Part shown: positions 1 to 8,628 of the stretch, in pieces
How the letters are laid out: each line of letters opens with the position of its first letter
Position numbering within the stretch: the first letter of the stretch is position 1
Origin: Methanobacteriota archaeon
GTDB lineage: Archaea > Altiarchaeota > Altiarchaeia > IMC4 > QMZM01
Assembly (NCBI GenBank): GCA_903930485.1
Contig: CAIYYO010000024.1
Span: 1 to 41,839, forward strand
DNA: 41,839 bases
Reading direction: 5' to 3'
Position numbers and translations under genes: made by a program
Notes under the pieces: model-generated
Seen by the model: the letters and a program-made list of their open reading frames with translations, nothing else
What the model was told of the DNA's origin: nothing
Database searches by the model: none

Positions 1-78
1 GTCGAGAAATGGGGCTGTCAGACTAATCTTCCGACGTGGGACGCAGTCCTGAAGAGGTCCGAGAACATCCAGCAGTAG
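1..78 (+). CDS. C-terminal end of a truncated gene, product unknown
   Basis: Frame 1 is open from the window edge to a TAG at 76-78 and reads as a plausible protein end of 25 residues, with WGCQTNLPTWDAVLKRS near the middle. The stop lies one base from the stop of the convergent AAA+ gene, as expected for a real convergent gene pair in a compact genome. I do not recognise the family from so short a tail. It could also be a chance open frame. Confidence 0.45.
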   Translation, partial: VEKWGCQTNLPTWDAVLKRSENIQQ

Positions 79-79
79 C

Positions 80-2962
80 TCATTGGCTTACTTTAGTCTT
101 CAGTTTGTTTATCCGGAAGTCCGTATCGATGAGCTGTTTCTCGTAGTCCTCGCTTATGTCCTTGAAGCTTTCCAGGCCTATCTCCCGCCTGTAGTATTTC
201 TGCTGGACGATCTTTATCTTCTCCTTGAGGTCGTCTCTCGTGTCTATCAGAGCCTGCAGATCTTCCTGATCTTTTGCCATGAGCTCTCTTTTCTCTTCTT
301 TTATCATGTCTCTGAGTTCGTCGTGGACGCACATGCTGAAGCCCATCAGGAAGTTGTAGAGGTCTTTGTAGACCGCTTCTTCGCCGCTTTTCTCGAGCTC
401 TTTCTTGGCCATCGTTATCCAGGGGATGAGGGATGACTTTGTTTTCTTGATGACCTGGATGAAGTCGTCCATGTTTATCTTCCGCTCGGGAGCGCCTTTC
501 AAAGCCTCGGACCAGGGTATTTCGGCGGCTGAGTCGCATATCATCTTTATGTCCGCCGAGGAGTAGCCGTCGGTAATTTCGGCAAGTTTGTCGTAGTCGG
601 TGCCGGGTTCGATCGGCTTTCCCTTGCAGTGTATCTTGAATATCTCTATCCTTGATTCGAAATTGGGCGGGGGTATGAAGATCTGTTTCGTGAACCTCTC
701 GGACCTTCTGAGAGCGGGGTCTATCGCCCACGGCGAATTGGTCGCGCCCATGACTACGAGGCCTTTTGTTTTCTTGAATCCATCAAGCTCCGTCAGGAAT
801 TCGTCCACGAGCCTGACGTCTGTCATCGTCAGGAGGTCTCTTCTCCCCGCGACGCCTTCGACCTCGTCAAAGAAAAGTATCGCCGGAGCGTTCCTGCTCG
901 CCCTCTGGAATATCTCCTTGATCTTTTTCTCGCTTTCGCCTTTCTCGGGAGAGATCACGTCGGTTATCCTGACGTTGAAGAAGGCTGAATTGCATTCGCC
1001 GGCCGTGGCCTTTGCAAGGTACGTTTTTCCGCATCCTGGAGGACCGTATAATAGTATTCCTCCGCCGATGGTCTTGCCGAATTCCTTGGCAAGGTCTTCC
1101 CTGAGCATCGGGTATATTATGGATTTGCGTATCTCCTCTTTCACATCCTCTAGGCCGCCGACGTCTTTGAAGCTTGTCTGCGGCTTCTTCACGACGTCGA
1201 CTCCGCCAGCATATTTCAGGATATATTTCGTATACTCCCTGTACAAGTCCGATTCCCCGCTTTCCTCGGCCATCCTATAAGCCGCCTTATACCACGGTAT
1301 CAGCGAAGACTTTTGCTTGCTTATCGCCTTAAAGAAGTCCTGCATCCCTATCTTCCTGTTCTCTCCCTTGTCTATCGCCTCCCCCCAGGGTATCTTGGCT
1401 GCAGCGTCGCATATGGCTTTTATGTCCGCCGCCGAGTAGCCGTCGGTTATCTCCCCGAGTTTTTCGTAGTCTATTTCCGCATCCACCGGCTCCTTTTTCG
1501 TGTGCAGCCTGAAGAGCTCTGCCCGCTGCTTTGCATCAGGCGGGGGTATGAATAATTGTTTGGTGAATCTCTCAGCCCTCCTTAGTGCAGGATCTATCGC
1601 CCAGGGAGTGTTCGTAGCTGCCATGAAGAGGATGTTCTCCTTCATGCTCTCGACGCCGTCCATCTCGGTCAGGAGCTGGTTTATCAGCATATTCTCGGTA
1701 TGCTCCCCCTTGGTCCCTCTCAACCCCCCGACTGCGTCTATCTCGTCGAAGAATATCACCGACGGCGGGCTTTTTGATGCTTCCTCGAATATCTCGTGCA
1801 AGGCTCTTGCGCCTTCTTCGAATCCTTTTTTTACGAGGTCGCTCAGGTTTATGTTGAAGAAGTTGGCTCCGCATTCGCCTATCGTCGCCTTGGCTATGTA
1901 GGTCTTGCCGCACCCCGGCGGGCCGTATAATAGTATGCCGCCTCCTCCTTTTCTTCCGTATTGTTTGGCGAGGTCTGGCCTTATTATCGGGTATATTATC
2001 TCGTCTCTTATCTCTCTCTTTACTTCGTCGAGGCCGGCCACTTCGGAGAAGTTGATGGTTTCCCTTTCCACCGGCACGGATTTCACGGCCCCCACTTCTG
2101 TTCCGAGGGAGATCGGCTTGAGTTCGGCTCCGGGGAGCATCTTGTCTTCTTCGTCGCAGTAGCAGACCGGGAAGGAGTAATCGACGACCCTTTCACTTTT
2201 CTTGATCTTTCTCCTGTAACTGCAGCCGATGTATGGCATATAGGTTACTCCTTCGACTTTGACCTCGGCCTGGTAGAGGTTTTTGAATATCGAGGATATC
2301 TGTTCCACGGAGAGCTTGATGGGGTCCTTGGCGTAGGTCTCCGCAAGTACGTTCGTGGATTTGACGTAGTTGGCTAGGTCGTATCCTTCATTGGAGTAAT
2401 ACGGCATGTGGAAATTTATATTCACCCTGTCCTTGACGACGGTGTGTCTGATGCGGTTATTCTCATCGGCTTCTGAAAGCATTTCGTCCATGAACAAGGT
2501 GCAGAGCTCTTTTACGGCCGGCTTGTAGATCTTTATCAGGCCTATGCTCATCAGCTCGGAAAGGGCGTCCGGAGATATCTCGTCCTTGAAGGTCTCGCCT
2601 TTCCGTAGAAGGGTCCCAAGCGCAATGACCGTAGAATCGGCGGCATAAAGCAATTTGTTCAGCAGGTCGTAGGTTTGGATGTTCTTGCCTTTTACGTGGA
2701 AGATCACTCCGGTGTTCAGGTTCACGTAGAAGGTGTTGTCGCGTTTCTCGTAGCTTGTCTGATGGGTTATCCCTTTCTGGATGGCTTCGGCCCTTGAAAG
2801 CCTTAGGACCAGGAGGGGGAAGTATCCTTTTTTTATCTCGGGGTTTTCCTTGGCTATTATGCCCAGGAACTTCCCGGAGCCGGATAAGAGCTTTTCCTCC
2901 AATTCCTTCTCTTTTTTCTCCGAGACTGCGAATGCAAGGGTGTTTACCTTCTTTATTTCCAT
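80..2962 (-). CDS. Two-module AAA+ ATPase (Cdc48-like core, unique N-terminal domain)
   Basis: A 960-residue cytosolic ATPase. Residues 1 to about 305 form a domain I do not recognise, which is not the Cdc48 N-domain. Two AAA+ modules follow, each with Walker A GPPGCGKT (near residues 347 and 640), Walker B (FFDEID, FFDEVE) and a sensor-1/arginine-finger stretch. That stretch reads TN(T/S)PWAIDPALRR(A/S)ERF in both modules, instead of the usual TNRPD...RPGRFD of Cdc48/PAN. The two modules are very alike, suggesting internal duplication. The last 80 or so residues are highly charged and probably a coiled coil. No membrane segment is seen. It lies 28 bp downstream of the PheRS beta-like gene on the same strand and is probably co-transcribed with it. 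An unfoldase or remodelling role is inferred from the fold only; the substrate is unknown. Confidence 0.88.
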   Translation of the reverse strand: MEIKKVNTLAFAVSEKKEKELEEKLLSGSGKFLGIIAKENPEIKKGYFPLLVLRLSRAEAIQKGITHQTSYEKRDNTFYVNLNTGVIFHVKGKNIQTYDLLNKLLYAADSTVIALGTLLRKGETFKDEISPDALSELMSIGLIKIYKPAVKELCTLFMDEMLSEADENNRIRHTVVKDRVNINFHMPYYSNEGYDLANYVKSTNVLAETYAKDPIKLSVEQISSIFKNLYQAEVKVEGVTYMPYIGCSYRRKIKKSERVVDYSFPVCYCDEEDKMLPGAELKPISLGTEVGAVKSVPVERETINFSEVAGLDEVKREIRDEIIYPIIRPDLAKQYGRKGGGGILLYGPPGCGKTYIAKATIGECGANFFNINLSDLVKKGFEEGARALHEIFEEASKSPPSVIFFDEIDAVGGLRGTKGEHTENMLINQLLTEMDGVESMKENILFMAATNTPWAIDPALRRAERFTKQLFIPPPDAKQRAELFRLHTKKEPVDAEIDYEKLGEITDGYSAADIKAICDAAAKIPWGEAIDKGENRKIGMQDFFKAISKQKSSLIPWYKAAYRMAEESGESDLYREYTKYILKYAGGVDVVKKPQTSFKDVGGLEDVKEEIRKSIIYPMLREDLAKEFGKTIGGGILLYGPPGCGKTYLAKATAGECNSAFFNVRITDVISPEKGESEKKIKEIFQRASRNAPAILFFDEVEGVAGRRDLLTMTDVRLVDEFLTELDGFKKTKGLVVMGATNSPWAIDPALRRSERFTKQIFIPPPNFESRIEIFKIHCKGKPIEPGTDYDKLAEITDGYSSADIKMICDSAAEIPWSEALKGAPERKINMDDFIQVIKKTKSSLIPWITMAKKELEKSGEEAVYKDLYNFLMGFSMCVHDELRDMIKEEKRELMAKDQEDLQALIDTRDDLKEKIKIVQQKYYRREIGLESFKDISEDYEKQLIDTDFRINKLKTKVSQ

Positions 2963-2990
2963 GCGTTATGAATATGGGGAAGACTACTTA

Positions 2991-3788
2991 TTATTTCTTA
3001 CCCCCGATTTCGACGCTGTAGGCTTTCCCTCCCCTGTCAAGGATCGAGGTTACGATTATGGAAAGCGCCTGGTTGACTGCGGTCTGGTCGGTGCCGGTGA
3101 CGTCTATGAAGACGTCTTTTGTGCCCTCGCTCAGTCGGGTGAGTTCTCCGTTTATTATCGGCGGAAAAGAGAGGATGTTCTTGTTCCTGTCGAGTATTAT
3201 GGGGAACCTCTTCATCCCTTCCAGAGCCCCTGCGTACATTTTTCCTTTAGGATGCTTTTCAAGTATCTCCCCAAGGGACATCTTTTCTTTCATGTCCAAG
3301 GGTACGAACGAGATGTCAGAAGGCCCCGAGGTCGTGTAATAGAAGGGGGCTGCGACCCGGCCCATATCGTGTACGCCGATTGCAACTTTTTTCCTGTTCC
3401 TGCCGTGCGTGATGTGGAGCTTTTCCTGTATGTTCATCAGGGAGATCAGCCGTTCTTCGGTGAAGGTCAGGCCTCGAACGATGCCTGCGGCTATGTATGG
3501 CCTGACGTCTTTTACCGCAGGGTCGACGAGGACCTCTATGTCGGAGTTGAGAACTTTGTATACGGGCAGGCCGGTCTCTATCCCTAGCACTCCTTTGAGG
3601 GCGCGGGCGAATCCTTCTATGCCTAGCATGTCCGGCCTGTTGGGGAAAACCTCCATGACTATTTTTTCCCTGTCCAGGCGCTCCACATCTACTCCGAGCA
3701 TGGAGACGCATTCTCTCAATTCTTCGGGCCGGTAATCCTTTCCCAAAAGGGAAGTCAGCTCCCTGAAACCGAACTCTGTCGTAGGCAT
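2991..3788 (-). CDS. PheRS beta-like protein, N-terminal half only (B1 plus B3/B4 editing domain)
   Basis: The 265 residues match the first half of archaeal phenylalanyl-tRNA synthetase beta: an N-terminal MPTTEFGFRELTSLLG-type start, the NRPDMLGIEGFARALKG stretch, and the B3/B4 region ending with DVFIDVTGTD and a final ILDRGGKAYSVEIGG segment. Full archaeal beta subunits are about 550 residues and continue into the B5 and catalytic-like domains. Here the frame stops at that domain boundary, and the next gene (AAA+) begins 28 bp later. I chose the ATG at 3788 over the one at 3806 because family members begin with MPT and because a TATA-like element sits 26 nt before it. It may be one half of a split pheT or a stand-alone editing factor that hydrolyses mischarged Tyr-tRNA(Phe); the sequence does not decide. 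Confidence 0.85.
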   Translation of the reverse strand: MPTTEFGFRELTSLLGKDYRPEELRECVSMLGVDVERLDREKIVMEVFPNRPDMLGIEGFARALKGVLGIETGLPVYKVLNSDIEVLVDPAVKDVRPYIAAGIVRGLTFTEERLISLMNIQEKLHITHGRNRKKVAIGVHDMGRVAAPFYYTTSGPSDISFVPLDMKEKMSLGEILEKHPKGKMYAGALEGMKRFPIILDRNKNILSFPPIINGELTRLSEGTKDVFIDVTGTDQTAVNQALSIIVTSILDRGGKAYSVEIGGKK

Positions 3789-3809
3789 ATTCTCTTTTGA
3801 AAACACTCG

Positions 3810-3819
3810 CTTTTATTGT
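3810..3819 (-). promoter_or_regulatory. TATA box for the PheRS beta-like / AAA+ unit
   Basis: On the minus strand this reads ACAATAAAAG, centred about 26 nt before the ATG at 3788. That is the spacing of a leaderless archaeal transcript. It supports 3788 rather than 3806 as the start. Confidence 0.5.
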
Positions 3820-3847
3820 ATTAAGGCTTTAGGGAAATTAAAACCCC

Positions 3848-3859
3848 TTTTTATTATAG
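3848..3859 (+). promoter_or_regulatory. TATA box for trkH
   Basis: TTTTTATTATAG, with its core centred about 25 nt before the trkH ATG and no Shine-Dalgarno sequence between, consistent with a leaderless mRNA. Confidence 0.5.
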
Positions 3860-3878
3860 CGTCTGAATAATTAATCTG

Positions 3879-5453
3879 ATGTTTTCTTTAAACACCGAAG
3901 ACATAAAGATCTCTCTCAAAGAGCTCAGCGGACTGTTCAGGTTCATACCTCTTATATTCCTGGCGCCTCTGCCTTTCGCAATAGATACTGTTCTGTCGAA
4001 AGACCTTTTCAAAGGCAGGGTCAGGCTGGAAGACGTCCTCCCGCTTCTCGGAGGGATTTCGGTCCAGGATTTTACGACGATGATCATAGACCTTGTGATT
4101 CGGTTCCTTGTCTTTCTGGTCCCGGCAGTCCTGTCCTACATAATCTATTCCATTTTGAGAGAGATCGCGCCGAAACAGCAGCGGTCGTCGCAGGCGAAAA
4201 CGAAGCACATCATGATGTCGGTCTCCATGGGCTGGCTTATTATCGCATTGATCAGCGCCTTACCTTATGTGTTATCGAGTACGTTGAGCCCGGTTGATGC
4301 GGTTTTCGAATCCGTTTCTGGCTGGAGCACTACCGGGATGACTCTGATAAAGGACCTGGAGTCGGCTCCAAGGGACATACTGTTCTACCGTAGTCTTACG
4401 CAGTGGCTCGGAGGCCTGGGAATAATCTTCACGGCTCTTTCGGTTTTCATGAGGAAAGGCACGGTGGCGATGGATTATTATACGCCGGAGAAAGGAGAGA
4501 AAAGGATCAAGCCGAGCATCCGCGGAACCGTGACCGAGATATGGAAGATATACGGCGTATACACGGTGATATGCTTCATACTCCTATACCTTGCGGGCAT
4601 GGGCCTTTACGACGCGTTGAATCATTCCATGAGCGTCCTTGCTACGGGCGGTTTTTCGACGCACAACGACAACATCGGCTTTTTCCAGGACCGGCCGGCC
4701 ATCCTCATCATCTCGGTTTTATTCATGTTCGTCGGGTCGATCAGTTTCTTCGTTCACTTCAGGCTCTTCGAAGGCAAAATAGGATTCCTCATCCAGAACC
4801 TCGAGTTCAGATACATGCTGACGCTTATAGCCCTGGCATCGATAGCGATATCCGTCGTCCTGTACCTGCACGACCCCTCATTGGGTGTGAATGCGGTGAT
4901 CCAAGCCGTCATCCACGCGGTCTCGGCAATGACTACCACCGGATTTTCCATAGTCGACCTCAGCAAATGGCCGGAGGCCGCGCAGATACTGCTCATCCCT
5001 TTGATGTACATCGGGGGTTTCTACGGGTCGACGGCCGGAGGGATAAAGATACTGCGGTTCATACTCTTGATAGAAATCATTTTATACAGCATAAAGAAAC
5101 TAACCCTGCCCAAGACCGCCATAATCCGGATAAAGATCGGCAACAGCCATGTAGAAGGCGAAGAGATATTCAACGTCTTCGGTTCCGCCGCTGCGTACCT
5201 CCTTATAATGTTCATAGGGGCCTTGCTGCTTATGTCTGAATACACGGCGACTCAATCGTTTTTCCTGAGCGCTTCGGCGATAGGCAACGTCGGGCTGATC
5301 AACGTATCCCCCGACCATTGGTTCGCAATGTCCATAACCTCGAAGGTGATACTCTCCTTCCTTATGTGGGCGGGGAGGCTGGAGATCCTGCCGGTGCTGG
5401 TGTTCCTGAACTCGCTGTACTTGAAAAAGAGGACGCCCAACTTCCAGGCGTGA
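3879..5453 (+). CDS. trkH: TrkH-type potassium channel/transporter subunit
   Basis: A 524-residue polytopic membrane protein of the Trk/Ktr/HKT superfamily, which moves K+ (or Na+) across the cytoplasmic membrane. The four pore loops with selectivity-filter glycines are visible in order: GWSTTGMT, VLATGGFST, AMTTTGFSI and SAIGNVGLI. The length fits the family. No TrkA/KtrA (RCK) regulatory partner lies beside it, so that subunit must be encoded elsewhere. The gene stands alone, divergent from the PheRS beta-like unit and convergent with nreA, with a strong hairpin just after the stop. Confidence 0.93.
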   Translation: MFSLNTEDIKISLKELSGLFRFIPLIFLAPLPFAIDTVLSKDLFKGRVRLEDVLPLLGGISVQDFTTMIIDLVIRFLVFLVPAVLSYIIYSILREIAPKQQRSSQAKTKHIMMSVSMGWLIIALISALPYVLSSTLSPVDAVFESVSGWSTTGMTLIKDLESAPRDILFYRSLTQWLGGLGIIFTALSVFMRKGTVAMDYYTPEKGEKRIKPSIRGTVTEIWKIYGVYTVICFILLYLAGMGLYDALNHSMSVLATGGFSTHNDNIGFFQDRPAILIISVLFMFVGSISFFVHFRLFEGKIGFLIQNLEFRYMLTLIALASIAISVVLYLHDPSLGVNAVIQAVIHAVSAMTTTGFSIVDLSKWPEAAQILLIPLMYIGGFYGSTAGGIKILRFILLIEIILYSIKKLTLPKTAIIRIKIGNSHVEGEEIFNVFGSAAAYLLIMFIGALLLMSEYTATQSFFLSASAIGNVGLINVSPDHWFAMSITSKVILSFLMWAGRLEILPVLVFLNSLYLKKRTPNFQA

Positions 5454-5455
5454 CC

Positions 5456-5489
5456 TCGACCCTTTGCCGGTCAAGCCGGCAAGCGTCGA
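5456..5489. terminator. Hairpin between convergent trkH and nreA
   Basis: A 7-bp perfect stem, TTGCCGG / CCGGCAA (5464-5470 and 5476-5482), has a 5-nt loop. An outer 5-bp stem, TCGAC / GTCGA (5456-5460 and 5485-5489), surrounds it. It begins three bases after the trkH stop and would serve as a 3' end structure for both strands. There is no following T-run, so it may stabilise mRNA ends rather than terminate transcription. Confidence 0.45.
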
Positions 5490-5527
5490 CGGAAAGAAAG
5501 AAAAACGTCCGATTGCGGGATTCGGAA

Positions 5528-6802
5528 CTAGAAGTATTCGTTGATCTTCCTCTGCTTGAGCACTTCGCTGTTCTTCACATATTCCTCGATCGGTATCCTT
5601 AGGCGCGTTCTGATGTCCGTCAGCGCGTCGGAGAGGCTGCCGAACCTGTGCGGCTTTTTCTCAAGAGCCTTCCGGACATTCTCGCGAACCTCCCAGACCC
5701 CAACGGGCATGATATATCCCTCATAGATCTCCCTGAATATGATGACGCGGGCCTGCTTCTTCATCCTGTGCAGGGTCTCAGTGACTGCGATCCTTCCGGC
5801 GTAGTAGCCGCCGCCTTCCTTCATGGCGTACGTGGTCCGTCCCTCGAATCCTTCGTGCTCTTCCTGTATGACTGGCTTGTCGTAGGACATAGTCCATAGA
5901 GTATTCGGAGCCCATGTCTCGAACTGCTCGAACTCCCAGCGGCCGGGCATGAACAAGACCTCGAAGTGATTCTCCAAATACGTGTTTTCGTAGACTAAGA
6001 ACTGGCTTAGCTCGGGGAATAGACGTATCTCCTTCATAAGCTCCTTGGCTATCATGTCGTCGACGGCCGTGATGCTCCACCTCGTAGGCACGAGCCGTTT
6101 GCCTTCCTGCTTCCCGAGGGCTCCGGAGGAGAGGATGCTGGTCAGGTAATAGACGTCGTAGTCCTTCTTGAAAAGCTCCATTGCCGCATCGACCGCGCGA
6201 ATGTCGTCGGAAACAAGCGAGTCGACCTTGCGCGGGATCTTCGGATTATCGGCCAGCTTGAAGTCTCGTATGATGCCGGTAGGTCCCATAGGCTGGCTTA
6301 CGGCGGAAAAAGAGATATTGTATGTCGGCCGCTTCACGAAAGATGTTTCGATATCTACCGGCTTTACCGATAGAGCGATCTCCTGGGATTTTTCAACGAA
6401 CGTGCCCCGGTCTCTCACGTTCTGCTGCTTCTTGGACCTGACCAACAAGGAGCGCATCTCTATTATCTCGTCGAAGCCCATGCCGTACCACTTCGACGGG
6501 TCGTCGAGGAGGGCCGCTTTCTTGGAGTCTAGGGCAGTCATCGGGCCCACGAAAACGTTGGGGTAAGCTTTCCAGCCGACGAAGATCGACGGCGCAGGCC
6601 CGAACATGTCCTGGCTCAGGCGTTCCTCAATCGGGTCCTGGATATTGATCTTCTGCAGCAGGGGACAGGAATCGCGGCCGCAGAGAAGCCTTCCACCCTT
6701 GCAGATAAGGCAGAGCTCCCTCGACATCGGGGCGGCTTCCTTCATTGCCTTCACTATCTCGCAGCGCGGTTTCTCCCAGGTCTGGTGTTTCTCGACATGC
6801 AT
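5528..6802 (-). CDS. nreA: NreA-like archaeal DNA repair protein
   Basis: A 424-residue member of the Nre family, implicated in repair of alkylation/mitomycin-type DNA damage in euryarchaea through contact with PCNA. A zinc-binding knuckle lies near the N-terminus: C31, C34, C41 and C46 in CLICKGGRLLCGRDSC. The last residues read QRKINEYF, an exact match to the PCNA-interacting (PIP) consensus Q-x-x-[ILM]-x-x-[FY]-[FY], placed at the very C-terminus as in characterised Nre proteins. It is divergent from the beta-CASP nuclease gene with about 57 bp between, and convergent with trkH. Confidence 0.92.
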   Translation of the reverse strand: MHVEKHQTWEKPRCEIVKAMKEAAPMSRELCLICKGGRLLCGRDSCPLLQKINIQDPIEERLSQDMFGPAPSIFVGWKAYPNVFVGPMTALDSKKAALLDDPSKWYGMGFDEIIEMRSLLVRSKKQQNVRDRGTFVEKSQEIALSVKPVDIETSFVKRPTYNISFSAVSQPMGPTGIIRDFKLADNPKIPRKVDSLVSDDIRAVDAAMELFKKDYDVYYLTSILSSGALGKQEGKRLVPTRWSITAVDDMIAKELMKEIRLFPELSQFLVYENTYLENHFEVLFMPGRWEFEQFETWAPNTLWTMSYDKPVIQEEHEGFEGRTTYAMKEGGGYYAGRIAVTETLHRMKKQARVIIFREIYEGYIMPVGVWEVRENVRKALEKKPHRFGSLSDALTDIRTRLRIPIEEYVKNSEVLKQRKINEYF

Positions 6803-6859
6803 GATGCTTTCTATATATTCAGTTTAAAGGCTTAAGTCTAAATCATTAACGGCCAAAAA

Positions 6860-8236
6860 ATGAAATTGACCTTCTGCGGCGCGGCAAGGATAGTCACGGG
6901 CTCATGCTATCTCGTCGAATCAGGGAGCGACAAGATACTCATCGATTGCGGCATGTTCCAGGGGGTAAAAGACGTCACGCGCCACAATTATGAGCCCTTC
7001 AGGTTCGATCCAAGGACGATAAGCTACGTTCTCCTTACTCACGCGCACATAGACCACTCCGGGCTCCTGCCCAAGCTGGTAAAAGAGGGATTCCGGGGAA
7101 AGATCTTCGCGACGTCGGCATCTATCGACCTGTGCCATATAATGCTTGCAGACTCCGCAGAAGTCCAGAAGTCCGAGACAGAGGACGAGAACAGGCGGCG
7201 GGAAAGCGAGGGCCTTCCGCCAAGGAATCCGCTGTATTCGATGGACGATGTGCAGGCAACGCTTCCACATTTCCAGGAAGTCGAGTACGGCCGCACCTAT
7301 TCGATAACCCGGAACATACAGGCAAGATACCTGGACGCCGGACACATCATAGGCTCGGCCATTATCGAGCTATTCGTGACCGAAAACAACGAGACCAAAA
7401 AGATCGTCTTTTCCGGCGACCTCGGGCAGTGGGACGTGCCGATAATCCACGACCCGACGATGGTCGAGGAAGCCGATTACGTTGTGATGGAATCGACCTA
7501 CGGGGACAGGCTGCACGAAGACCTCAAACAGAGAGACGACATTCTGCTGAGCTACGTCAAAGAGACCTACAACAAAAGGGGCAAACTGTTGATCCCGTCC
7601 TTCGCCGTCGAAAGGACACAGGAGCTGCTCTACGCGTTCAACAAAATGATCCTTGCAGGGAAATTCCCTGACGAAAAAGTGTTCCTGGACAGCCCGCTCG
7701 CGATCAAAGCAACCGAGATATTCGAGAAGCACCGTGAGTTCTACGACCGGGAGGCATTCAAATACAAAAACCCCTTCAACTTCCCCAACCTGGTAGAGAC
7801 CAGCAGCGTCGAAGAGTCCAAGGGGATAAATACGTACGGCCGGCCGTGCGTAGTCATCGCAGGAAACGGCATGGTCACCGGGGGACGTATCAGGCACCAC
7901 CTGAGGCACGGCCTGTCCGACCCGAGAAATACGGTGCTGTTCGTCGGATACCAGGCGGAAGGAACGCTTGGTAGACAGATACTCGAAGGCGCGAAAAGCG
8001 TCAAGATGATGGGCTTGGAGATAGAAGTCAAGGCAGAGATCAAGCGGATAGACAGCTTTTCTGCTCACGCAGACTATGAGGAACTGCTTAAATGGGTTAA
8101 CGGCTTCGTTCAAAAGCCGAAGAAGATATTCATAACCCACGGCGAAGAAGCGTCCGCCGAGGAATTCGGCAAACGGCTGACCAAGCAGGGCTTCAGGATA
8201 CACATACCCAACATCGGGGAATCGGTGGAGACATAA
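6860..8236 (+). CDS. Metallo-beta-lactamase/beta-CASP ribonuclease (CPSF-like)
   Basis: 458 residues with a metallo-beta-lactamase core (THAHIDHSGLLPKL carries the HxHxDH metal motif), a beta-CASP insertion, and the C-terminal RNA-specificity part with FSAHADYEELLKW and ITHGE histidine motifs. It lacks the N-terminal KH domains of archaeal aCPSF1. It therefore corresponds to the shorter aCPSF2/TTHA0252-like type, which cleaves or trims RNA with zinc. The stop is followed by a TTTTTT run that could act as an archaeal U-tract terminator. The specific RNA target is not evident. Confidence 0.9.
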   Translation: MKLTFCGAARIVTGSCYLVESGSDKILIDCGMFQGVKDVTRHNYEPFRFDPRTISYVLLTHAHIDHSGLLPKLVKEGFRGKIFATSASIDLCHIMLADSAEVQKSETEDENRRRESEGLPPRNPLYSMDDVQATLPHFQEVEYGRTYSITRNIQARYLDAGHIIGSAIIELFVTENNETKKIVFSGDLGQWDVPIIHDPTMVEEADYVVMESTYGDRLHEDLKQRDDILLSYVKETYNKRGKLLIPSFAVERTQELLYAFNKMILAGKFPDEKVFLDSPLAIKATEIFEKHREFYDREAFKYKNPFNFPNLVETSSVEESKGINTYGRPCVVIAGNGMVTGGRIRHHLRHGLSDPRNTVLFVGYQAEGTLGRQILEGAKSVKMMGLEIEVKAEIKRIDSFSAHADYEELLKWVNGFVQKPKKIFITHGEEASAEEFGKRLTKQGFRIHIPNIGESVET

Positions 8237-8284
8237 TTTTTTATCTTGTCGGTAGACTAATTCAATCCATAGAGGAATGAGAAC

Positions 8285-8620
8285 ATGAGGATTATAAGCG
8301 AAAGGACCAGGGGGGAAACAGTTATTAGGGAAGAGACCCAGATACAGGGAACAGTCAACGGCCGCGTCTACGTCGACAGGGAAGGAATCCTACTACACCA
8401 GGGAATGATAATCGGCAACGTGACGGTCGAGAAAGGAGGGGAGGCAAATCTGTTCGGCTTCGTCAAAGGAGACGTCATAAACAACGGCGGAAAACTGACC
8501 ATCTTCGGCACGGTCAACGGAACGGTCAGGACGGAATCAGGCGTCACCAAAATAGACAAAGACGCGTTCATAAGAGAACTGCTCGACATGAGGGCGCAGG
8601 CCGCAGCTCCGGGGCGTTAA
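8285..8620 (+). CDS. Bactofilin-like polymer-forming protein
   Basis: A 111-residue protein rich in short beta-strand repeats with Gly and Val every few residues: IQGTVNGRVYV, IIGNVTVEKGG, FGFVKGDVINNGG and IFGTVNGTV. This is the right-handed beta-helix pattern of the polymer-forming/bactofilin-like family. Bacterial bactofilins make filaments at the membrane or cell pole; the role of archaeal versions is not established. It starts 48 bp after the beta-CASP gene on the same strand and ends a few bases before the convergent thioredoxin gene. Confidence 0.7.
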   Translation: MRIISERTRGETVIREETQIQGTVNGRVYVDREGILLHQGMIIGNVTVEKGGEANLFGFVKGDVINNGGKLTIFGTVNGTVRTESGVTKIDKDAFIRELLDMRAQAAAPGR

Positions 8621-8628
8621 TCCACCCC

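Noticed and set aside
6803..6859. A further copy of the pst operator (TTCTATATATTC-like) before nreA
   Set aside because: Only the CTATATA core matches; the flanks do not, and the AT-rich core is expected by chance near promoters.
7370..8203. A 277-residue open frame antisense to the beta-CASP nuclease gene
   Set aside because: It shows no domain or motif and is a by-product of the coding bias of the opposite strand.
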